Assembly: GCA_013398275.1 (NCBI GenBank)
Contig: VZSE01009983.1
Coordinates: 43,952 to 107,951, forward strand
Length of the DNA stretch: 64,000 bases
Direction of reading: 5' to 3'
Source: Promerops cafer
Lineage: Eukaryota; Chordata; Aves; Passeriformes; Nectariniidae
How positions within the stretch are numbered: the first letter of the stretch is position 1; each line of letters opens with the position of its first letter. A program made the translations under genes and the position numbers. Below are positions 28,001 through 40,000 of this stretch, piece by piece. Below the pieces are notes generated by a model. That model saw only the letters and a program-made list of their open reading frames with translations. It was not told where the DNA came from and ran no database searches.

Positions 28001-28919
28001 AAATGAAACCTTCCCATCAAGTTACAGAGGACTTCAAATAAAACTGCCTAACCACCAATTCAGGTATATAAATCTACATCCCAACAGCCTGATGCTAGAC
28101 CTGTAAATAAATAATTCAATACTCAAGTAATAGCAGCTAAATTTAAAAAGCACCCACAAAACCTACTAGCTTTAACTGGAGCCTTCAATGCCCAGATTTG
28201 GTTTCTTGGGCAGGGTGGGAAATGCAATTTACTGCCAAAGGGGAAGTACAAGTGTTGAAAACTAATTCCAAGTATGGAATCTATCCCTCAGCCCGGGGGA
28301 CCGGGGATTTGTGGGCTCCGCCACCACCTCTGGACTCACAGGACAAGCCCACCCTAAAAACCCTTGGGAAGAGCTGGGATGCCAGTTTGGATTACGCCCT
28401 ATGAACCAGAAAAATCTCAGATTATAACTGCAGTTCTGCCACTGATTTTACGAGTGAAAATGTCTGCATATGTGCCTTCACTGGCGACAGGGAACCAGCA
28501 ACGCTGATTATTTCCAAAAGATTTTAAGTGGTCTCCAGCACTGTGAAAAAAAGCACCAAGGTGCTTTCTAAGTGTAAATGTGCTGCCAGCTGCAAAAGAT
28601 TTAACATAACAGGCTACAGTTACCTTACCCTAAGATCCTTTATCAAAGGCTAGGTAGATTAAAGAGATTAAACTTTCTGGAGTATTTTAAAACTTCCATA
28701 AAGTCCCCACATGAGTTTACAACTTTTTTTTCTGCAAAAAAACCCTTTGGAAATTGTGAGGCACTCTGGCAGATACAACATAGATGTATCTTACCAGCAA
28801 AAAGTCAGTTTTCCCTCCTTCTAAATGATGGAAAGTCAATTTGCATCATAATTAAACCAAGGCCCTGTAACGTTACTTTTAGTTAAAACAGTAAACTACT
28901 ATAATAAAAGTGTACCTGG

Positions 28920-28971
28920 GAGAAAGCACTAATGATTTCTTTTTTTTTAGAGAAAGCACTAATGATTTCTT
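28920..28971. repeat. 22-base direct duplication
   Basis: The unit containing AGAAAGCACTAATGATTTCT occurs twice without mismatch (28920-28941 and 28950-28971), separated by a short T run. Identity of the copies indicates a recent local duplication. Confidence 0.95.
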
Positions 28972-30000
28972 CCCCAGTGGTTAATAAATTCACTTCCAGA
29001 TCAATTTGTTCATGATAGAAACTTGAGAGCATAAACAGTTACACAAGCACATTAGAGTGTGTCTTTCTCAGTATAAATGATTTATTACAATGATTAGCAG
29101 CACATAAACAATTTAAAATACAACTCTAATTAGCTTTTTGGAAGAAAAGGAGAAAAACCTTCCTGACTCCTTCTACACATTATGTTTTACTTTTCTAAGT
29201 GTGTACTTTTTAATTAAATCCAAATGTCACAATAATTTAAAGTGTTTTATTACCATCCTGGCTAACTAAGCCATTCATGCAAACACCCGTGATATTAAAC
29301 CAGATGCAGGGCTGAAAGTAGTTGAGAGAGAGGAGAAAGAAAGGGGGCAAAGGCAATTACTTCTCTATTTGACAAGAGATTTGTACAAATGTTTAAAGAC
29401 AAGAAGATCTTTGGCAAGGTTTCTCTGTTTTATCCAGGGAGGCCGGCCACCTAATTTCTCTTTAATACCTGTTTCCAAGTTCGAAAACGTCGCACCAGGT
29501 TAAACTTTCCCCATCCGAAGCATAAGGAGGGGACAGGAGAAAGGCAGGACAGCCAGTCTGCATGAAACCTCGTACAATTCACCACAAACAGCCAAAGCAA
29601 AGCACGCCTCCACCTGTAGATACACACACCCACTTCTATGCCTGCGGAGAGCAGAGGATAAAGATGTCCTTCCTAAAGCTTTGAGAACTCTCCCACGAGG
29701 TGGCTGACAACCAGCCCTTGCTGTTGATGATGATCATCACTCACCTGTGGGATGAAGGGCCACCTCTCCTTGGCAGTGTCCAGAGAGGAGGCAGATGTGG
29801 CCGGTCATCCCAGACAGCTGTCCCACAGCCCAGGCTGGTGCCATCAGCACAGTGAGGGACAGCAGCAGCAGAGGGCATTTCCCTCTTACCTACAGGGAAA
29901 AGGGGAGGGAAAGGCTTCAGGTTATAGGAGCTGGGGGACTGTGAGGGAGGGAAAGAGGGAGGAAAAGGGAAACACAGCCCTAGAACCTCCCAACCCATGT

Positions 30001-33000
30001 GGTGATCCTGAAGCCTCAGGGCCACTCCACAGCACTCTGTTTTACTGCTTCCTCAGCAGCCTGGTCTAAACAGGATAGATTTAGCATAGTTCAACAAAAG
30101 CTACCCATTAAAGAAAGCAGCTGCGATTATTAAAATAGGTTAGAGAAAATGGGCACAGTGCAGATAAAGCTTTTGACCTCAGCGTGCAGCTCTCTCAAGA
30201 ACATTTTAGCATAATTTATCTAAATTAAAAACCAAACACCAAATTCCAAAAAGGCACAAAAATATCGTTTAAAAAACGCGATTAAAAAAGCAGGTCAAGG
30301 GTTGGAAATTAGTAATTACTACTACAATTAACCAAAATCAGACAGAGACACATGAATTGTGCACATTACTGCAGTTCACGTCTGAAAGGCAAATGTGAGC
30401 GGAGCGCAGAAGAAAAAGGCGCGAGTTGCAGAACCACTCATATAATTAACCTCTGCCACAGTAGAGGACCTGCTCTTGTAAGTTTGCGTCATTTGTTTCT
30501 AGAGAGAAGCGCTGCCAGCTCCTACACCCAGCTATCACACCACGCTCTTTACCAGCAACCCAATTCCTTGGAAACCAATATTTTGATTTTCTTCCAGTCC
30601 AAGATCTTAGTGCATCTTCACCCTATTAGCAGTGTGCTTGCCCTTCACCTCCTACTTTAACAGTTCTGAAAAAGATGAGAAAGGCCAACATCTGAACATC
30701 CTGGTATTGAGAAGAGGTCATTTGCCAAAAATGCCACCTGCTAGAGTCCATATTGTTTGAGAGCAAAAGCCTATTGAGAGCTGCAAAGAACAAAACACAA
30801 AGGTTTTCTAAAACAGACTACTTAACACTGGATGGAGACAGAAATACTCTGTATGCAACTAACATCCTTCAGATGATTTTCCTTAGGTTTTGGGGGGATA
30901 AAAGATAATTTAACAATTAGCACTTTGTTCCCACTTCAATCTCAGAAGGGCTCTTTGTGAGCTTCCTTGGAACAACTCTGAAAGAGCTCAGTGGGAAAGA
31001 ACAGACTGACTACTGTTTTGAACTATAACCAAAATGAACTATTCTCTAGGTCCTCCCTTGAAGCTATCATCTACTTTAGGTTAGATGAGGGAAATCTAGG
31101 TTCAAATCTTATTCAGGCTCCAGTTTAATTTTGAGAGCTCAGAAGGCTCTACAAATCATTTTAAGTTAAAGTAATGAAAATAGGTGAACTTGAGAAGGTG
31201 GACAGGCACGAATGATCTCTTCCAAAACAGGGAAGAATCCATCTGTTCCCTTTTAAAGTGCATAAAAGTCTTTGTAGCAGTAATGAAAATTCAGGGATGT
31301 AAGTCATGGACATCATAGCAGTCTATTAGAGAGAGGACTGGGGCTGTATTACAGAATACTGTGAGCTGCGGTGATTATATAAAAGGGATGCAGCAAAGGC
31401 AGCATAGCAGAGGGCAAGTCAAATGATTCAAGGACTCAAGAATCTCAGCTTTTCAAAAATGGAGGGAGAAATGAAGATTTCTATCTTTTGAAGAGGCAGG
31501 ATGAGTACAGAGCCACTCGGATGTCTGAAGGAAGCTGTGAAGATGAAGGTATAAAGCAGAAAGGACTCCTCAGACGCAGAAGGCAAATGGCTGCACCTCC
31601 AGGTTTGCACCACAGCCAGCACAGGGACAAACAGGCTCAGCCACTGTGCTTAGGAAGATCTCTGCACTCCCTCTCTTCATTCCACACACCAAACCATCCC
31701 CTTCAGCCACGCACCATCAGGCAGGAGCAAGACAGCCTCCAGCCAAGCACCTCAGCTGAGGTACAGCTGGTGAGGGTATGGGACACCCTAGCCTTGGCTG
31801 GGGGCTGCCCATGGAGTGTCTTCAGCTGTCTCCAGCTTGTAACAGGGGCTGGTTTCTGCTTCCCAGCCCTGTGCCAGCAGCACCACCAGCTCCCTCCACA
31901 TTGCTTCCCACAGGACAGCCACAAGGCTGGAGGCACTGAATGCTCGCAAGAACTCCGCTACCCCACAGCAGAACTGGACATGAAACCACCCTTTTGGTCC
32001 CTCTGCATGGGACCATGGCACAAAGAGGAGAAATGCTACACTCACCACCTCCCAGATCTCCCACTGGATCTGGTTCTTGTGAGGCACCCTGTGCAAAATT
32101 AGCTAAACCCCATGAGACTTGTGAGAGGACTTACACGAGTTGATCAGTCATCGTGTAAAATAAAGACCAAATGCTGACAAACCCTTAAGTATTTAGAAAT
32201 ATTCTTCTGTGTATATTCTAAAAATGGCAGGTTCCACATCCCCTCTGCATCAGTTCTTCCGACTTGGAGCCAGTAATACCAGAAACTCACAAAACCCTCA
32301 GCATGCCCTGATTTAAACTCATGCATGCATGCCCTTCTCCTTGGTGACTACACTTACCTCCTCCAAAACACAGAGATCCAGTTTACTTCCACATTTCCAA
32401 AGATATTTATGTGCTTTGTTGCATATCTCTTTAATAATATTTTTAAAACATCGCCATGTACCTCATTTGGTTTGTGCATTGTTTCCAAATTGGTTTTCCC
32501 TATTTTAGAGGAAAAGCACTTTGCCATAATACATAGCATATAGCAGAGTAAATCAAGCAAGGGGGGAGGTGAGGATGACAAATTGCATAAGTGATACAAA
32601 AAGCACAGCCAGATTAGCATTTGATGCAGTATAACACAAAATCTTACTCCCAAAGTGAACTGGAAACAGACTGACAGCAAGCACCCATGCTGATCTGCCC
32701 TTGCATCTGGTACTGAAGCAAGAATCACATGAACTTACATGGTTTTCTTGCAATTCAACATGTAGCATTCACACCTGAGATCTGGAGCCCAGAATTTCAT
32801 TCCATGATGGATGCTAAAATGCTGCTATTTTGTGGAAGTTATTGTACTCGCACTGCACTTTTCAATCTTTTTCTTGATGCTTCATTCAAACATTCTAACT
32901 TAGAGGCTATTTCTTACTCTTCTCTAGGCATACACTGACCTACACAGCAAAGAACCAAAAAAGTAAAAACAAGCAGGTTCAAGTCCTGTTGGGTTTTTCT

Positions 33001-36000
33001 TCCTACATGATGTCTCAGTGATTTCTTCAAGGATATAGAAAGCATTTTCAGCATTTATTTCATGAAAATCCTGCTATTCAGCATCCACAGGATGTGCAAA
33101 ACATTTCCTTCACTGGGTAGGTATCTCTCCTGAACTCAAGGGTAAACACTTAAGTGGAAGGAGTGCTCTGAGAGCTGGCAGAAAAATGCTGAGTAAACAC
33201 AGCCTTGCTATCAACACTACTCCTTTAATGACGAAATCATTCAGATGTTAAAGTTGCCTCAAGTGCTTGATCATGATATGCAGAATGAGGAAAGTTCAAA
33301 ATCAACTCCTCCTCCTGCATTCTCATACAACTTCAAACAGTAATAGGCACTTACCTGGCTTGCTTTACAGATCTTGCTTTGATAAGCAAAATTTTAACTA
33401 GGTTAATACCATTTGAAGAGTATTCATTTAATTGAAACAGAATGAGACTTGTCACACTGTTCACAGCTGGTACTGTAACAACTCTCATGACCTCCCCTTG
33501 TAGCAGGGACCAGCATAATCATCTTCACAACCGACTTGTTCTGTAGATCTGATACAAACTTGAGCCAAGACCAAGAAATGTTTGCTTTCTTTGATTAAGC
33601 ATCGTGAAGGAGCATTCTTGGGACAGTCAGTGCTGCAAGCTCGCAAGCTGAATGAGAACAGCACACGCTGAGAAACCATAAGTACAGTTCAGGATTTAGC
33701 AAGGGATTTGTCGAGTTCAAATTTTTATCTACCTGCTTGGGGTGGGAGTAGGGTGGGAAACAAGTCATCATTTGAGACTAAAACACTTGGAGCCTGTGCA
33801 GTGATGGGGAAGGAGCCAACCAACCTGAGCAGAAAACAGACAGGATGAAGGGAAGCAGAAGCAAACACTGAGTATCCATCAAGCGTAGGATGGGGGCTAC
33901 TGCAGCATGTCCACAGCTCCTTAGTGCAGCGTTTAACTTGGTAAAAAGTTTACAGTGGCAAAAGATGGTGAAAATATTTGTCTCAAGAGGCAATCAGAGC
34001 TTTGTTTACTGTACAGAAAATGGATTTAGTTGTGTACAGTGAAACATGCCACAACTAAACTACAGTGACGACAAGGCAGCAGCCCCTCCAGCCTGGGAGT
34101 GCATGTGAAGTGAGGACATGACTGTCAGTCTCTGGTGTCATTTTTCAAGTCTTGCAGATGGAAACTGTCTAACTTCATGGCTAGTCACCTTCAGGAGACA
34201 TCGAAATCATTCTCTTTTTCTCCACCTTGGCTGGTGCAGTTGTCACCATCAGCTTGCTGAGGATCCTGCCAACACACATTTTTCTTCTGAGAGTGACCAC
34301 TGGCAAACTGCAGCTCTGGATGCGAGCGTGGCCAAGTGCCCACAGGGAACACAGAAATTGCACTGGGCACAATTAAAGCTGAGCAGTACATTACTGCAGT
34401 ATGGCTTCTCTGCTTGCTCTAACTCAGAGCCTGTCAGCATTTCCAGCATCTCCTCTTCCTGGATTTGTTACAACAGTTGCAAGACAAAAAAAGCAAAGAA
34501 ACACCAAAAAACACCAAGGTTTTAGTTTAGCCTGCGATACTGGCTTACAGCCACATTGCACTCACACCAAGACAACCCAGAAGAATCCCTAAGAAATTGC
34601 TCAGGGAAATCTGATCTCTTTAACACAGATGTGCCAAACCCTTGGGACTGTTCAGTTGGGAACAGCACTGATGTCTCTATCAAACCCCAAGAAGGGCCTC
34701 AGTGCTGTGACTGTCACCAGCAAGGTCTTCAGAGTACCAGACATCACAGGAGGCAGGAAATCAGGAATCCCCACCTTCAGCAAGATGCTCACTGACTTAC
34801 ACTGGCTGGCCCCTGTGTCCTGGCTGAAGCTGCAACGTTTCTGGGGCACCTTCCCTGGATGCTCCATCATTTCGAGGGGCCACTGGCTTGGTGAGGAGTC
34901 TGACAGGAGGTCAGGAGCACACCTCAGCCCAGCTTGTTTTCTTTCTAAAAGGTGTGCAGCAAAACTTCCACATGACAGGCTCTCCTGCAGCAGGAGCAGC
35001 AGCAGCACCTGCTTTGGTCCAGACCCTGATGGAGCAGGAATACACCACTCCGCAGCCTGGCGTTGCTTCCCACTGAGCCCATCTCTGTGTGAGGCAGCTG
35101 CATTCAGCAGGACCTTTTTAAAAGCTACTCCAAGGCTAGCAACTGCAAGTGTGACACCACAAACCCCACAGCCTTGTATGAGTCAGCACCACTAATGTCA
35201 TTCCCACATTAATTCATGATGCCTTTGAACACTGATGCTCACATGAAACCAGGTTAAAAACCTTCAATTCCTGAAAAAGGAGCAATGGTAATGCTGCACC
35301 AAGCTAATTTTATTTGGTCTGGGGTTTATTTTCTCATTCAAAAGAGCACTCTGCTGCCATTTCCACTACATGCAATCCCATCTCATTATGGTCAAGCCCA
35401 CAGGGTAGACTGTGCATAGGGGAAGAGAAGGAAAGATTCTGTGATACTTAGGAGCTGCACTTGCTGAAGAACAGCTGCAGCAGTATCCCAAGCATGCTAC
35501 CACAAGACTTATGTTTCTCTCCCATCCTCCCCAAAGTATTTAATTCAGGGCAGAAGGGGTAGAACGTGTTCACCTTTGAGCTCCCATGCCACAAGCAAGC
35601 ATATTCATTCAGCTTCCCTATTTAACTAAATGGAGCTCACACATGCTGCAGGATAAAGTTACCTCTTGCCATCTGAAAGCAGTCCAATCAATGCTGTACA
35701 CAGAGAGTAGCATTTGAATCAGCCTTAAGTTAATTCTTGGTCGTCGAAACTGTGACAGCATGCTGACCCTTTCAAGTCAACTGGGAGCAGGCAATCTTTG
35801 CAGAAGATCCTCAGGCCTTTAATCAGATTCTCAGTGGGTTTTAAAGAGATACTACAGCATCAGTTTGTAAACATCTCTCTAGTGAAAATAAAGATTACTT
35901 CTGACCTAGCCAATTACTCAGTCCCAGAAGATATATCCTAGAGTTATAATTGAACGAACCATAGGGAAAGAAAATACATTTTAGGTAGGGGGTAGCAAAC

Positions 36001-39000
36001 CCAAATCCCAACTTAGGATGCAGGCAGCACCGTATCCCACAAAAAGATCACATACAGAGTGCAATGTTTATTAAAAAAGTCCATAAAATCATCTAGTCCT
36101 TTTTCCCACCATAGCAAGATTGCTTTCTTGAGCATAGAGTCCTGCTATGAAGATTGCAAATTATCAGCTGAAGCTCTTCCTGAAAAGCAAATGTGATGGG
36201 GAAAGACCAGATCATTATTTTGAGGAGACCCATAATATGAGGTATTTGTTTACCACTTCACAGAGAATCTGGGGTGAGATGCCAGCTCCTGGTAGCATGG
36301 ATTTCCTGCAACACAAGTAAGGAACGAGAAAGAAATTGTTGGATAAAGAAAACAGAGGACCTGTGCTCAGCACCGAGACTGTCAGAGATATTAAACAGTC
36401 TCTTGTTGCATTACTTTAAAATTGTGCTTTAGCATGAGGAGCCACTGCACTCCATTGTGGAGAGATATAATTACTGATTCAAAAAAAAAAAGAAAAAGAA
36501 AAGAAGTTATTTATTCTGGAGTTATTACAGACTAATGTGTAACAGACATCATCTGATGGGCCGTAAAAGCTCCGAGGGCCATTACAGCCTCACAGGTCAG
36601 GACCTACTTGAAGGGTTTAAAGTTTGTGGATCACTGCTCTCAAGCTGAACAGCACAGGCAACACCTGCACACAGAAAAGCTAGGAGAGACTTCTGGGAGC
36701 AGCAGCTGCTTATGCGTTTTCACACTCAGATCAAACCAAATCACATCACTGAAAAGAAGTTCAGAACCTGCAGACACGGCTTTTGCCATTCTCATCAAGG
36801 AGTTCACCCGTAAGATTGTAGCTTGTGCCTTTTTACTTACTTATTTATTTATTTTTAAAGGGAGCACTGAGGAAGAAAATGACACTATAACCCCCATGCT
36901 TCCCCATCAGGGCCTCCCTTCTATTTTACTCTCACAGAAAACTAAAATTCCCAGCCAAGTGACAGGTTTATAAAATTTTAATAGGGAAGAAAAAGGTAAC
37001 CTCAGGCAGGATCTTATGTGCAGACTTTTGCCATAAATGAATGTTCATGAAAATACAGGGGTTTTATGGAAACATTGACAGAGCTTCACAGGCTGTGACA
37101 TAAATGCCTCAACAGGGACTGATGAGAAGGACTAGTGAGTCCCAGGTCGTGCAGCCAGAGGCTACTGCACCATCCCTTTCTCTAACCCAAGCAAGTCAGC
37201 TTCATGCCTCCACTACCCTCTGAGGAAAGCGGATGTAGAGACCAGAAGCCCAGAAGCTTTTAAATTGCTAGCCTAGAAACATTCTTAGCCATTTCCAACT
37301 ACTTGTTCTAATGTTTTGGGGTAAAAAGCCCACTTTTTCTTCTTCCCTGGTGTTTCCCCTCCCAGAGTGCTTATCCAGACCAGTCAGCCTTCATTTTGCA
37401 AAGGCAGATGAGTTGAAGCACAGATTGCTCTTCACGAGCATCTTCTCTGCCCCTACTTCCACATGGATTTACTGTCCCTAAGCTTGAGGGATCTGCAAGT
37501 TACCCATAGCAGACAAGGTCTACCAGAGCCTCTCTCCAGCATTATTAACAGGAATCACTATTAGCAGTTTCTTGTTCAATTCATTCCAGGATTGCTTTTG
37601 CCTTTTACCAGCTACTTCACACCTCAGTCCTTCTGAGGTCAACCACCATCTGTCCTAGACACCATTTCCCTCCTCTTCTGCCCTTTCCAGCTGGTGGTAA
37701 TTCCTGCTTGTAGATGTTCCAGTGATCCCCAAAGAGATCAGCTGGGGTTCCTGGGCTCCTTTAATTACTGTTGTGAGCATCATACAGGAATGAAACCAAG
37801 GGGCAACAGCTCAAGGCTTCAGTTACCCTCCCACCAGTTACTTGCACCACAAAACCTATCCGTGGTGGTTTTATACCATCAGGAAATCTGTCCTCAGTGC
37901 TCACAAAGTAGGTATCCCAGCCTCTGTACTAAAAGGTCATCTGAATGACTCCTGTTGGAAAGCAGAATTCATGGCTTTGGTTTCAGGATCTAACACACAG
38001 CTTCTGAAGACAGTGATGCTTGAGGTTCATTTCCCCTCTTCTCCCAGAATGGTTCAGAATAGAACCATTATTTCTCATTCACAAAAAAAGAAAGAGATGC
38101 CACAAGGAACAGCCACATCCTGTTTAGACTGTCATTTCTTAAAGCAGCAGCAATCAACGAGCAGTGCTCCATAGCTAAGGTAGCACAGAATCAGAATGGT
38201 TGGGAAAATCTTATATAACAATCCTGTTATATAGCTAAAGAGCTAAAATAGTTTGTTACTTTTTGCCAGCCACTGAGTGTGTACAAGCACTTCTGGAAGT
38301 CAAAACTCTGCCTCTAGAAAACCTGAAGTTTCTTAATTGCAACAGAAATATGGGTAGCCAGGAATGGTACCTGTGCCAAAGATAAAACCAGTGGTTCTTA
38401 CAAGCGTGACAGAGACCTAAAGTGGCCAAGACCCAGCTCCACCCAAAAGCTCCTCCTGATCTCTTCAGAATTTAATTGGCATTCTTTTTAGCACACATAC
38501 AAGGCAGATTAAAGAAAAAACCCAAACAGTGTGTAGGGTGGAAGCACCATTACATGCTATTAAAATGTCAGAGGTTTGAGCTCTGTGTTGGTTTAGTCAT
38601 GAGTTACCAACAACCACTGATGGCAGACATAAAGCTTCCCTTAAATTATTAAGCATAAAACAGCAGACTGTAATATTTTGCTAAACCAAAGTACAGACAC
38701 AGACAAAGATGTCATTTCAATATTTGAAACCAGCAAGTTTAATTTAAAATAAGAGCAAACCAATAAGCTCAGAAAATAGCAATGTGTGAGAGGAAAATTA
38801 CACTGCTAGAGAAAAAAGTGGAAGGACTTAAGAAATTTATAAAAGTAATCTCCAAGTGGAAATTAGAAATCAACCCCTAGAAACAGAATAACACAAAAGA
38901 AATATTACTGTCCACTTTCTAAATCAATATAACACTGCTACACGACAGAATTACCATGGTAACTCAAGTAAAAAGAATAAAGCAATTCTTATTATTTCAA

Positions 39001-40000
39001 AATAAAATCACAGCCTGAAGCCCAGCTTTTATTACAACTGCTGATAGATCGCTGGCTTGTATTTATCTGAAATATTGCTTTTCAATCAGCTATTTTATGA
39101 ATGTACAAATTTCACTGAGCAGCCCACTTAGACCAAATGCTCAAAACCTGCCCCCAAAAAACTAGTCAAGGAATCGATTATATATATGCATAATTTTTTT
39201 TAAAGGGAGCATTACTATATATATTCTTTTTCCACTCTATCCAAGTTAGAGAGATAAGGAAATGAGCGAGAGTCAGTTAAAACCTTGTTTAGTCTGACCT
39301 CTTTAAATTCCAACTTAAGATTCCCTGGAAAAACAACAACAACAACAAAAAAAAGCAACAGAACAACAGTAATAAGGAAGAACAAAGAGGAATAGTAGCA
39401 TACCCTAAATACTGCAGCCCTGCACAAGGACAGGGAATGCACGTACATCAGGGGGTGTGCACAAACACACACATGAGAGAAGGCACATCTGTTCCCTCCT
39501 GATCAAAGGCAAAGAAAAACACTGTCTAAATACAAAGTTGCTCAAGGACGTTTTGACTTGCCCTGCTGGGTACTTCAGACTTTTCAAACATTGTTTGTAC
39601 AGCTTGGAAAGTGCATCAAGCTCAGGATACTTGTCTGCATTTCAAGCGTGCTGAAGGCACAGCTCAACCGAGTTCCCCCACGCCCCCACTGCTGGTGCCA
39701 CCTTTTAAACACATTAGTGCAAGGGGAAAACCAGCAGGTCACCTTCTGCTCTCCTCCCCCAGACGTTCAAAAGAGCATCGATCGGCACCTGAAAGCAACA
39801 GTCGGACTTAAAAATAACAGGTTCCTCCTCTGCCCCTGGCCACAGCAAACAGCGCAGAGCAGCCCCGTACCCAGGTATGGAGCAGAGCTCCAGGGGGCTT
39901 TGGAGCAAACACATGGACACCCAACACAACTGCTGGCTGAGAAGGTAAGGCACCATCTACCAAAAAAAGAGGTCGCTGAGGAAATGCCTGTAGACTGTCA
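30001..40000 (-). other. LMO1: LMO1 intron 1, middle portion B
   Basis: No exon was recognised. A GC-richer stretch at 31480-32100 and another at 34600-35200 carry the longest N-free open frames in the window (204 and 188 codons, plus strand) without recognisable domains. A short CR1-like fragment lies at 38184-38206, next to an inverted repeat at 38212-38233. Confidence 0.8.
38184..38206. mobile_element. Possible CR1 LINE 3'-end fragment
   Basis: CACAGAATCAGAATGGTTGGG resembles the reverse complement of the bird CR1 3' terminus, but the expected neighbouring GGAAGGGACC motif is absent. At about 21 bases of similarity this may be coincidence or a badly eroded copy. Confidence 0.3.

Larger units (their letters stand above)
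20001..30000 (-). other. LMO1: LMO1 intron 1, middle portion A
   Basis: No exon was recognised. Homopolymer runs occur at 20540-20563 (T), 22431-22448, 22652-22672 and 25042-25057 (A). A 22-base unit is duplicated at 28920-28971. A small inverted repeat lies at 21071-21088 (CACCAAC / GTTGGTG). The rest is unremarkable intronic DNA by reading. Confidence 0.8.

Noticed and set aside
34629..35195. Plus-strand 188-codon open frame
   Set aside because: No recognisable domain or splice logic; composition is typical of chance frames in a GC-richer intronic patch.
36070..36120. AAAATCATCTAGTCC, resembling the body of avian CR1 elements
   Set aside because: Only about 15 bases match and the flanks do not continue the CR1 consensus.
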